Positions 30,429 through 40,688 of a DNA stretch of 43,722 nt are shown here, piece after piece; positions within the stretch are counted from its first letter, which is position 1; each line of letters starts with the position of its first letter. The position numbers were made by a program, and so were the translations under genes. This DNA is from Plasmopara viticola (lineage: Eukaryota > Oomycota > Peronosporomycetes > Peronosporales > Peronosporaceae): the NCBI GenBank assembly GCA_001695595.3, contig MBPM02000265.1, forward strand, positions 1-43,722, written 5' to 3'. Below the pieces are notes generated by a model. It saw only the letters and a list, made by a program, of their open reading frames with translations. It was not told the DNA's origin and did no database searches.

Positions 30429-32761
30429 TCAATGACTCGGTGTTGACCCTTGTTCTTTCTCTGACTCCATGATTTGCTCGATTAGGTCGGACAATGGGCG
30501 TGCGTGATCATCCCATGAAGTGTCGGCCATTGCCACGTGCTGTTTGGCAAAGAGCACGGTCGCAAACGCGGCTAGAAAGTCGGAAAACACGAGGTGGGTA
30601 CCGAGGATGAAGGGATCAGGGTCCAGAGTCGGCTCGGTGTCCTTGCGACGCACGCCAAGCTCGAGTCGTTCGACCGGCACGGGTGGGAACGAGGGTGCAA
30701 GCGCTTGTGTTAAGGCTCCAAGGGCATCCTTGGGCTGGAACGTCGACGTAAAGATGGCCGTCTTGACTCGCTTCGTGTCACACAGCATGGACAGCAGAGA
30801 TTGGATCGACACGGTTGGTTTCTTCGTCTCGGTGACTGCAGCGTCGAGCAGTAGGCTCCTATCCTGTTCGACCAAATTTTGTTGTACGACCAGTCCTTTA
30901 CAGCTATCGTACAATTCTAGGAATTGAGCGTGATGTTTCCTGAAAGTCCAGTGCAGTGTCTTGCTCGTTAACTCAGCGCGCAGTCGTGTCCACCACGTGG
31001 CATGTGGTGGCGTCGATCCGTCCCACCGCTCGGCCGTCATTTGGTCGTACAATCCAGAGAATACAGTCGCAAGCAAGTCGGGTTTGTCGTCGCAAGCGAT
31101 AAGCTCAATGACCCCATCGGCTTCTGCAGTGTGGACCCACGTAGATGCCATGCGTACAAGTAGCTCGACAAATTCGCGAAAGAGGATGCGTTCATTGTAC
31201 GGAACGACGTCGAGACGCCGTGGACTGTTCGCACGTTCCTCCTGCAAATTTGGACGTACAGGGTCAAAGTGTTCGGCAATCTCCATGGCCACTGCTGCCG
31301 CGACCGCTGTCGTGCGCTGTGCTGTACGAACATTGTTCACATACCTTTGCAGCTCCGTGCTCGTCACGTACACGCCACAATGGCACAGCAGTTGTCGACA
31401 GTCGACGAGGTCAAGCAACTTGCCACCCGCGGCTCGGTCGTCAAGCGCAGTAGGCAACAATTGCCGTGATGGTGGAATGTACCCACGATAAAGGTCCCGA
31501 AGTTCCGTCAAGAGACGCAACGTGGCGTCGCCAATGGCCTTTCGTGCTTTGTCACGCTTACGACGGTCGGTAAAGGGCAGCAAATCGTCAATGTAGAGCA
31601 TGACTTCATCATTGTGAGTGGACGACGAACGTGGGGCCGTTGCGACCGAGCCGCGAAGGGTTCGATCGTGCGCATACAGACCGACAAAGACGCGTCCGTC
31701 GTCGTGGAAAAAGAGGCCGTAGCCATCTTTGGTATTGGTTTGCCACTCGCCTTCGTAGTGCGCGCCATTTGCGTAAAAGAACATGCCACGGCCATGCCGC
31801 AGTCCTTGCTGAAACTCTCCTTGGTACCAATTCTGGTCGTACAGGCTTTGACTCGAGGCTTGAGTTGCTTGTTGGTACCATACGTACCGTCCAAACCCGT
31901 GCGGGCAATCGTTGTACCACTCGCCATCGTACATTTCAAGCGGCACTTTAAAGTCTCATCGAGCCTTGCGGCCGATGTCATCCAAGTCATCACGCCGTGT
32001 CCACATTTCACGTTGGCTTGCCAATCGCCTGCGTACACACTCCCATCCGCATAGTACATGCGGCCATGTCCTTCGCGTTCCCCGGCTGCAAACTGCCCTT
32101 CGTACCGAACATTGTGTACAGCATCGAAGACCACTTCACCGTACCCATGTGGTACACCATCTCGCCACGCACCCGAGTACCGAGCGGTACGAAACAAATC
32201 CTCCGACTTTTCTTCACTCTGGTTTTCTATGCAGCAATCACTTGGCAAAGATAGTTCCTCCCTTTTGGTGCCATTTTCTTCTTGTTCCATCGAGACGGTG
32301 CCTTTATCTCCCGTCTCGAAAACTCCGTACCCGTGTCGTTTGCCACACTTGACATGTCCAACGTACGAGCTGCCGTTGGGCCACCAATACGTTCCGTGTC
32401 CAGTGATCTCATTGTACTTTATATCTCCTTCATAAATCACACCACTTGACGACCATTCAATGCGTCCTGTACCATGCATGCGTCCTTTAAAAAAATCGCC
32501 ACTGTACGTAAACTTCGACTTGAAGACCGCTTTGCCTTTGCCGTGGTACACTGGTACATCGCATGTTCCAACCTCGAGTGTCTCGCCTTCGTAACCCTCC
32601 AACACGCTTGCCAACACGCGAGAATCCAGCGGAATACGAGTCGTCTCCAACATTGCAGCACAAGTCTCCTTTGTCATCGGTCGCACAATGCGTCCGTTAT
32701 GAAAAAAAGGCACATGAACCGACACGCACTCGTTACCTCTTGTTCCATACAATTGGTACAC
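30429..32761 (-). CDS. RSPH10B: RSPH10B-like MORN-repeat radial spoke protein (one frame break)
   Basis: The minus strand from 32761 encodes an N-terminal segment, then at least eight MORN repeats such as YSGDFFKGRMHGTGRIEW, YEGQFAAGEREGHGRMYY and YEGEWQTNTKDGYGLFF. A long helical C-terminal region with ILFREFVELLVRMAS follows, as in radial spoke head protein 10 homolog B. Radial spokes regulate dynein in motile flagella; in oomycetes these occur only on zoospores. MORN repeats continue across a single -1 frame break near 31945 (within AAAGTGCC; one missing G would restore phase), so the gene is probably intact in the organism. It ends 22 bp from the DNAJC11 stop (convergent) and starts 79 bp from TAPT1 (divergent). 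Another MORN protein cannot be excluded. Confidence 0.75.
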
Positions 32762-32840
32762 TTTAAATTACGATTTCTACTCCAACTTAATACTATATCG
32801 ACTTTCACCCTCGTTCCGCCTTTTTTGCTTTGCCATCTCC
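32762..32840. promoter_or_regulatory. 79-bp shared divergent promoter region (RSPH10B / TAPT1)
   Basis: The two start codons face away from each other across only 79 bp of pyrimidine- and AT-rich sequence, so any promoters must overlap. No clear core motif is seen. Confidence 0.45.
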
Positions 32841-34619
32841 ATGACAGCGTTCCCATCGTGCTCAAGCGATGATACACCACGTTCAAGGCCTCATCTCGAC
32901 GTATCTTCCGCTTTTCTCCACCGCAAGCGACTTGTTTATCATCGAAGAGCGCACAGAGTCGTCGGCGTCTCGAGCAGCTCCGTTAAGCGAAGGCGATCGT
33001 CTCCCGAGCCTCCTTACTACGAGTCCACTTCGTCTACTTTCATCCCATCCACCACATCCCCTTCAGCATTTACTACAAGAAAGGTAGTTAACCTTTCACT
33101 AGCACAAAAGCCACATCTCGAGATCCAGACGGACTTTTCGTCGCCCCTCGCGCCCCCGACCCTCTCGCCCGTCCCGCCCCTCGCCAGGAGTTCGCCCTGC
33201 CCATCCATTACGCATACAAAGGCCCCATTAACGTCAAGTCCGTCCCCAAGGCCTAGCAGTGCTTCTGGCAATGTACCCGTCATGCCACCGGCCCCGCATC
33301 CTTTCCGACTGGCGGATTTTTTTTACAAGGAAATTTTTGGGGTCCACGACATTAAACCGACGGACGGAGTGCACAAGAACGGGTACAAAATTTCTTTGGG
33401 GTACCCTTCCATACCGAGCAACTGTTTTTCTTTGGTGTCTTGTTAGCGCTCGATAGTTTCCTGTACGTGTTTACGTACTTGCCACTGCGCATTCTCTTTG
33501 CCTGTGGCTGTGCCGCGACCTCGGGCTTCCACGCCCGCGTCTTTCGCCGGACGCACTTTTATGACTTGATGGTTGCCGTCATCATGGCCGTAGCGACGAC
33601 CGTGTTGGGGTACATTGACATGTCTCGCGTGTACCACGCCATTCGCGGCCAAGCCATGATTAAATTATACGTGTTATTTACCATGATTGAAATTTTCGAC
33701 CGGTTATTTTCGTCGCTTGGCCAAGACGTGTTAGATTCGCTGTATTATACGGCCAAGTACCACCCCCGCCGTGTCCCCCGCATGTTTGTGGCCTTTGCCG
33801 TGGCCACCACGTACGTCGTGCTCCACGCGCTCTTGCTCTTTGCCCAAGTCGTGACTGAACGTGGCCGTGAATTCCAGCAATTCGTCGTTGCTCACGTTGC
33901 TCATTTCCAACAATTTTGCCGAACTCAAGAGTGCCGTGTTTAAGAAATTTGAAGAACAGAATTTATTTCAAATCAGTTGCAGCGACATTGTCGAGCGGTT
34001 TAAATTACTGACCGTCATTGGCCTCATTCTCTTGCAATCGTCCACGGGCGACGTGGCGTGGGGCACGGTACGTTCCCAGCGCCTCCTTCCTTTTCCACTC
34101 GCGTCGTGCCACTAATTCTGTCCATTGCTTGCCAGGCCATGGTCGTCATGGCCGAGATGGTATTGACTGGCTCAACACGCGTTCATTACGAAATTCAACC
34201 AGCTGTCGCCGACCATGTACTCCAAGTTTTTGACGATTCTTTGCCGGGATTTAACGGGCTGGAAGAGCGAAGAGACCATCTTGGACCACACGCACCATGT
34301 GTCCAAGCGCTTGGGGTTAATGGCGCTCCCCTTGGCCTGTGTCGTCTTGCGCATGGTCTCGAAAGCGCTCGTCGACGTGCCAATTGACTTGGTCTCGCCC
34401 AGCGGTTTTGGCGTCACGATTGCCTTTTTCTGCTGTTTGGCAGCGTTCAAGGCGCTCTTGAGCTTAAGCTTGATGATCTACGCGTGCCAATCGGGCGGTG
34501 GACGACACGCGGCCCAAAAGTCCACGACCGGGGCTCGAGTCACCGCCACGCGGCTTCACGTGCTAGGAGCGGTCAAGACACGTCGAAAAAAACAAAACTT
34601 TTTCACTTTATTGTCTTAA
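32841..34619 (+). CDS. TAPT1: TAPT1-family multi-pass membrane protein (several frame breaks)
   Basis: The N-terminal ~150 residues are Ser/Pro-rich and disordered. Then come FRLADFFYKEIFG and, in the next frame, the hallmark TAPT1 (DUF747) blocks: LDSFLYVFTYLPLRIL, YHAIRGQAMIKLYVLF, IEIFDRLFSSLGQDVLDSL, SNNFAELKSAVFKKFEEQ, ISCSDIVERF, SKRLGLMALPLACVVLRM and a final hydrophobic helix. A GT-AG intron lies at 34068-34135 (68 bp, CTAAT branch-like site near 34112). TAPT1 is a multi-pass membrane protein linked in animals and yeast to ER/Golgi and ciliary functions. Frame breaks lie near 33365, 33855, 34160 and 34180. Three are -1 (near 33365 a shortened G run); the one near 33855 is -2 or +1. 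Family conservation continues across all of them, so assembly error is likely. Confidence 0.8.
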
Positions 34620-34766
34620 GTCTCACTTACTTGTGTTCCTGTGCCAGCAATCGAGTGGCGGCTTACTGATACAGCATACGATTCGTCTAGCCTTCACGTC
34701 CACTCGTGCCCTCCGCTCCTTGCTCCGCGCTCGTTCTTTTCCTTCCCGCTCGAGATATATAAAGGC
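34620..34766. other. Convergent 3' intergenic spacer
   Basis: 147 bp between the TAPT1 stop (34619) and the end of the Pumilio frame (34767). No other feature seen. Confidence 0.5.
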
Positions 34767-37570
34767 CTACACATGCCCTCCTTCTTCTTCTACAAAATGC
34801 GCAAAACTTGCCGCAACAACGTGCGTCGTCGCGTGCTCATGCCCGACTCGACCCATCAAACTCCTCCTCGAGTCGCCTCTCGTCCGTTCCGGCTCGCGGC
34901 CGGGAAACGGCAACGGCTCGGGCCTGCCATACCCAAACCCAGCCGGTCCTGGCAAATACGCGCCCGGCAACGGCCTCATCATCAACGCCGGCTCAAAAAA
35001 ACACTCTCGTGGGGAAGACACGCCACTGTCGAGCCCAATGTCCATGCTTGGAAACCGTTTCAAGATGCGCGCCGTGATCCGACGCCCGCCCGACGTATTC
35101 TTCATGGCCGCCAAGTGCGGTCGAATGGCTTGGACCAGCAACAGGCACTGGTCTTCTGCACACACGCACAGAGCCCGCTGGACCACGTAATTCGCAAATT
35201 GATCTTGCAACATGCGATTCAACTTGGAACACGTCGTGAGTTCCGCCAAGTACTGCTGCCGCACGCGTTCGGGGGCCTTTTCCAAACACTTTTCAATCAC
35301 ATTCGAACTAAACTTTTGAATCGACAAGTCAAACAGGTGGCCCAACGGCTTGATCATCACGCCCAGCGCTTCTTCGGCCGTACACGAATCCAACACGTAC
35401 TGGACCACGTAATTCCCGTACGGATCTTGCATGAGTTTCATCGCGTGGCGTTCCACTTGGCAATCACGGCCGTCTTTTGCCCCTTGTTGGCCGCGTCCAA
35501 GCACCGTTGCAGCACGCAACACCCGTGCCGGTGCGTCCCGACCGTCGTACACTCTTGGCACACGGCATCAAACACAAATTGATTGTCCTCGGGCGCCAGA
35601 AACTGCAACGCCCGTTGAATCACGTGATTGCCGTTCGAATCGATACACAACCGCACGGCATCGTCTTGCAGCGCGTCGACAATCAAGTCGGGTAACCGCG
35701 TGGATGGCCGCCGGGTGATCGCAGGCTCCTGGTGGTACTCAAACTCGGTCGGGGCGTCCGACGCAGGGGTTACGACCGTGGGGCACGTGGCACACACTTC
35801 CACGACCTTTTGCACCGACCGCGTCCCGTGCAATTCAAGGCCGCGGCAACGAGGTGCGCACTCACGCGCCGAATAATCACGACCCGTTGCTTGTCCTCCA
35901 CGCGTTCGAGCAGTTTCTGAAATAGATAATTCCCAAACGGATCGACCATCATGTCGGCCAAATGATCCAGCGCTTCGTGGTAAATCACGTCCCACAAATC
36001 CGTCCGCTCGTCGTAATCCAACTGTTCTTGCAACAACGACACCCGTTTTGATCCTTCGACATGGCCACGACCCGGTTTTGAATGTCGGCTACACTCAACG
36101 CCGTACTCATGGTCGACAAATCGGTCGGACACGACCCGACGCGCGACGGCGGGGTGGGCACCAAGGTGCCCGTCAACCCATTGCCACTCGAAGCATCGGT
36201 ACGAAACGCTAGACGAGCGTGGGCCGGCTTGGAAACGTGCTCTCGTCGCCAGGAGGCCCGTGCGTGTGCATCATTGGAAGCGGCGACAGCACCATGCGTT
36301 GAGGGTACAAAGGCGTGCGTCCAGGGGCATGACTGGCCGCGTCGGCGCTCGCGTGATGCACAAACTTGCACTTGGTACCCATGCGGCAATGGCCTTGCAC
36401 GAAAAACTTGCACGGTTTTAGGCCCAAGCCTTTCCGTGGCGAATGAGGTGGCGAGTTTTCGGGCAAGGGTGGAGGCATGCGTGCGTACAGATTGCGGCCG
36501 TGCGTACGAGCGAGTGGATGCTGCATCCCGTGGGACGGCGCCATGTACTCCATGGACGGACCCCGCATCCCGTTCGCGCGGGACGGTGGAAACAGACGCG
36601 TGCCATGCTCATAGAGCCGTGGTGGCGGCGACGGAGTGCCCAAAACGGGGTTCCAGTGCCCTGCTACGACTTGGACACGACTGGATGGGTGACTGTAGCC
36701 ATACGCGGGATTCCCAGGGGGTGCCCGGTACCACTCGGGCTGGTACAAGGGTTCCGGCAGGTACGACGGGGGGTGACTATAGTACTCGTGCACGTGGTCA
36801 TGGTACATGGCACGAGGCCCCGTCTCGTGGGTTGCCCACGATCCTCGAGCGGAGGATGCTGCATTAAATACGTGCCATGGTACACGACGGGCGACGGAGT
36901 CGATACGGAGCTCCCCCGCGACAGTGACGACGGCACTTGCGGGCCAGAGTCCCGATTCGTGCTTGGTGGCGCGTGGGCGGGGACGATACCGTCCCCTCAT
37001 GGCGTCGTCCGCCACACTGTTCAACTCAAAGTGTCCCCTTTCGTACCCATGGCCACTTCGCGTGGCCCGGGCACCCGCGCTCGCATTGCTCGTCGTTCGC
37101 GCAAGCAACTCATTCGGTTGCCGACTCGCTTGCCGATCGTCAAGACTTAACTTTAAGAAATCGCCGCCCAATGCTTGACTAGGGGACTGCGAGAGGAACA
37201 TTTCCAGACTATTCTTGCGTCGCGAGCCATGCGCAGACCCCATGGGTTTATACACGTGCTCGTGCTCTCGACGGCAGGCACTCGAGTCGGACGTCTCTTG
37301 GAGCTCATGCGTCAATTGATTGGACGGCGCCACGCCGTCCGCACCCTGTCCGTCCCTCGAATTGCACTCTCGAGGCCCATGCGGGCCACTTTCCGTGGGC
37401 GACCCCACGGCCGTCTCGTCCTTGTCATTGTATTGCATGGGGGCAAACAACTCGCGGGCGGTCCCAAAGCGAAAGAGATGCAACTTGGCCGGTTCGTCCC
37501 GCGGACGGTCCTTGTCCGTGTACGACGAGCCGGTGGACGGTACACTAGCAGGGGCAAACTCCATCGTCAT
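34767..37570 (-). CDS. Pumilio (PUF) RNA-binding protein with CCCH zinc finger (frame breaks)
   Basis: The minus strand from the ATG at 37570 (MTMEFAPASV; an upstream ATG at 37696 is possible) encodes a long disordered region rich in Pro, Ser, Arg and Tyr. A CCCH finger follows (CKFFVQGHCRMGTKCKFVH, about 36415-36358, spacing C-x7-C-x5-C-x3-H), then eight PUF repeats: QNGCR, DPFGNYLFQ, LHGTRSVQ, DSNGNHVIQ, HRHGCCVLQ, DPYGNYVVQ, QKFSSNVIEK, DQFANYVVQ. A Gly/Pro-rich tail ends at 34767. PUF proteins bind mRNA 3' UTRs and repress translation or trigger decay; a Puf protein called M90 has been reported in Phytophthora infestans sporulation. Four frame breaks (about 36150-36240, 36050, 35830, 35455) are all -1, at least three at short T or G runs. 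The full repeat set survives across them, so indel error is more likely than gene loss. Confidence 0.85.
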
Positions 37571-38014
37571 GAACTGACGTGCGCGTGACGACACCACACT
37601 TCGTCTAGTACAAGGTAAGAAAGAGTGGGTAAGTCTTTCGTCGTGCAATGGGTACAAACTGGATCCAGAGAGCGAGCGAGAAGCGACAGGTTGCAAAGTG
37701 GGTAACCACGCGGATCAAGTCTCTGCCCTCGCCATCGCTCTCCATCCATCTCGTAATACGGAAGAAAAAGCCTTACCACCTCGGTTCTCGCTTCTCTCTT
37801 CTTTCAGTATACACGTCGAGCTGATGGATGGCTGCCCTTTTTTGCTCGACAATCGCGCCACCAAGAGGTCGAGTCCTTGTCACTGGCTCAGGGGAACGTG
37901 CCGACGCTTTGCCTTGGCTGGACGTCGGCGCTCTGGCTGGGGGGTCCCGTCCTACTTGGGTGGGCAGGAGGCGTGGGTTTGTGTGGGCGAGCAGCAAGGC
38001 GTATACCGTGTATA
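37571..38014. other. Upstream region of the PUF gene, no other gene recognised
   Basis: Several short open frames on both strands, none with a recognisable domain. Confidence 0.45.
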
Positions 38015-38169
38015 GTCGGACCTCGGATAAAGAAAGCTCGACTGCTGAAAACCCTTTGGACGATAGTGGGTTTCTATCGAGCATACACTTTGTTGTTCCT
38101 AGTGAAGAGAATGTATACCGAGTCCGCGATCCGAATGTATACGCCAATTATCCGAAATTCTAGTGCGAC
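38015..38169. mobile_element. Possible small pogo/Tc1-like MITE
   Basis: The element would start GTCGGACCTCGGATAA and end TTATCCGAAATTCTAGTGCGAC, giving imperfect terminal inverted repeats that share outer GTCG and inner CGGATAA blocks. TA lies on both sides (38013-38014 and 38170-38171). The 155-bp size and TA target fit a Tc1/mariner/pogo-type MITE. The outer repeats are interrupted, so this is tentative. Confidence 0.35.
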
Positions 38170-38171
38170 TA

Positions 38172-39244
38172 ATGTACCCGTTAGCTTTGTCACACTCAAA
38201 GTCTTTTTTAAATACCGGTATACGGCACATATAGACGCCGTAGGGCCAGTAGGTTATGGCCTCATTCTCAGCATTGCTGGTGTGCAGTCGACAGAGTTCG
38301 TACCACATCATTTGGACATGTACTACTGAGCCTTTAAAGCCGCAACTCCAGTACTCGCTGGCCATCTGGACCGACCCTGGGTCCGTAGCATCAGGGCGAA
38401 AGTACTAAGGATCGATACAAGGTCTTGGGTACTACAATGATCGTACTTTTTTCTAGTCAATTTTAAATTACTGACGAACTTATATTTACGACCCTTTTTA
38501 GCTCTCTTTTTTTCGTACATTTGGGTAAGGGTATTTATCACGACCTTTGCGACCAGTGGAAGTAAAGTAGCAACGACTGAACAAGAGAGAGTGGCACTTG
38601 AGCACTTCAAGGTAAAAGTTGCGTTCTTGGTGACGAGTGAAGTGAGTGTCGTGATTTGTGATGACGAAAAATGGTACGTGGATCTGGTCCTTCTGGAGCA
38701 AAGCGCGATCGAAGTTATGCAACGTCAAGAAGAGCGGGTACGACTCAGTGGGGCGTAAGCGCGTCACGCACTTGGACAGTAGGTGGGTAGGCAAGACACG
38801 CTGTAGTTTGCTGCGTTGCTATTGCCTTCTCTTAAGCAACAAGGTTCACAATTTCCAAGCTAGCAAGTTCAGTTGCACAAGGCGGAATACAACTAATCTT
38901 GGTGCAGGAGATGTCGTTCTGGATGTTGTTTTCAGTGTCAACAGTTGATTGTGAGACCATGTTGATGGAAGCTACTCTGTCAACTAGAACGTCAATGACT
39001 AAATTCCGCGTCGTCGATTATGAGGCCTTGATTGTCTCAAAACTGAATTTTTAGTCGTGTAGCAATTATCGGGCATTCCAGTTCTTCTACCACGTCGATA
39101 AAATTGCTCGTCACTTATCGAATAGAAAATCGGATCCTTAATTTTGCGACTGCCTTACGAGAAAAGCTGGGTTAAGTGCTAAACGAGAAGTAGACAGTCG
39201 TAAAGAAAATATTTGGTCTTATTCGAATTTATAATTTACTTTAC
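38172..39244. other. Gene-poor stretch with one coding-like fragment
   Basis: The plus-strand frame about 38585-38757 is open and coding-like (contains VICDDEKWYVDLVLLEQ) but has stops on both sides and no recognised family. The rest shows no gene. Confidence 0.4.
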
Positions 39245-39255
39245 ACTGGCTGAAA

Positions 39256-39584
39256 GCTTTGGAAAAGGTTGGGGTGACGCCTTGCTTCCAAGCGCGGGGG
39301 CTAAATGCTCGCGCGCTTCGGGCAGGTGTCCTCGGGCATCTGCAGGTCTCTAATGAGTCTCACTCTCGACGCGACGGTCTCCAGCACCAGGGCGCCACCT
39401 GGGCTCTTACCAAGTCAGAGCTAAACAAAGTAATGGAAGACCCTCACGACCTCGGTGCTGGCTGCACTGCCCGCCGAACGAGACCCGACGTATGCGGGCA
39501 CCACTCTATGCTGTGGACTAGCCAGACTGAGCCTAGCACGTGCATAACTTGGCAACGCGATAACGTAATACATTACATTACATT
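39256..39584 (+). mobile_element. Short internally deleted LINE derivative, copy D (isolated)
   Basis: Same structure as copies A to C but on the plus strand and alone. It starts GCTTTGGAAAAGG and ends in a CATTACATTACATT tail. The flanks ACTGGCTGAAA (39245-39255) and ACTGGCTTAAA (39585-39595) differ at one position and look like a target-site duplication, showing independent insertion. Confidence 0.85.
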
Positions 39585-39595
39585 ACTGGCTTAAA

Positions 39596-40054
39596 AACTA
39601 TTGTACTAATTACTATTACAACATCAGAGAATCGCACAAATCGATGGTCTGATAAATTACTATTCTTGGCGTGAGTTTCGCAGTACTCATTTAATCGCTC
39701 GCCGCGGATTGTGCACGATCCTGGACGTCGGGTGGGACTTCGAAGCAGACACATCTGCATTACTCCTACCTAAACAACGGCGCCCATCAACAGGCACCTT
39801 CACTGCTAGATTTATGGCTTCACTCTTAAGATAGAGTACTACTTCTTATACTACTTGTCAAGTAGTTTATATGAGAATATAAGGTGCACGCGTCTTGTTT
39901 ATTAAAAATATTACGAGCCCAGTGTGTACACACAAAATTGCTACTAATCAATAAGAAGACCAAATTAACAAAAAAGCAGTACATATCTACCTCATGCATA
40001 TAAGTAGAGTTTACTGCGCTAGATGGTAAGTATAGGATTTTTATAAAGACTTAA
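39596..40054. other. AT-rich stretch, no gene seen
   Basis: No supported coding frame, RNA gene or repeat. Confidence 0.5.
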
Positions 40055-40366
40055 GGAGCGAATGGAGCGACTCGCAAGTCCATAACAAAGTCAAAGACCT
40101 GGTTTCATGCTGTTTGCAAGTTAGACAGGACGACATTCCCGCAACACCTAGAAGCACATTATGTTTGGATCACACCTGAGTCGTTTAGACTGACTCTGTG
40201 TAAGGATGGAGCAGTGTATTCATTTGCCTTAAAGCGCGCAAATTGTACTAAATATACCAAGAGATCTGGTTTGCCCCGAAGGGGTGTAGCAACTGATTGC
40301 ACACGCGGTCAGTGTACACCTGTGAGCGATATTTCGTTACTGTTGGAGCATTTTTACAAAAGATGA
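40055..40366 (+). other. Unrecognised open fragment without start codon
   Basis: The plus-strand frame stays open for 103 codons, ending TGA at 40364-40366. It reads as a plausible mixed protein (FPQHLEAHYVWITPESF, then CTKYTKRSGLPRRGVATDC) with four Cys in its C-terminal part, but has no usable Met and no known domain. It could be a transposon or gene fragment. Confidence 0.4.
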
Positions 40367-40554
40367 CAATGCTATCTGCTTTAAGAAGTCCAAAACCGGA
40401 GCTTAAGATGGGTCCTGGCTTCGCGAGCCCTTCTTATCGTGCTGCCTGAAAAATTTGAGTCAGCATCACAGCATTATCATGGCCTTCTCAAAAGCGGCTG
40501 AGTGTACGTGGAACATGATCGTGCGGGTCATGCTTGTCATGGATACCTATCCGT

Positions 40555-40688
40555 CGATTGACTTGTAGCTCACGACGCTCGTGGGATAACTATTTTCTCT
40601 TCAAAGAGAAAATAGTTATCCCACGAGCGTCGTCTCTTCAAAGAGAAAATAGTTATCCCACGAGCGTCGTGAGCTACAAGTCAATCGA
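40555..40688. repeat. Fold-back repeat with duplicated right arm
   Basis: The left arm 40555-40601 (CGATTGACTTGTAGCTCACG start) is reverse-complemented first by a partial arm at about 40604-40633 and then by a fuller arm at about 40642-40688. The two right arms are direct copies of each other (AAGAGAAAATAGTTATCCCA start). This looks like a snap-back duplication followed by a tandem copy. Confidence 0.85.

Noticed and set aside
30521..31491. Plus-strand open frames opposite the MORN gene
   Set aside because: They are antisense to a clear MORN/RSPH10B-like protein and show no domain.
36082..37150. Long plus-strand frames opposite the PUF gene N-terminus
   Set aside because: GC-rich antisense shadows of a disordered coding region that carries a CCCH finger on the minus strand.
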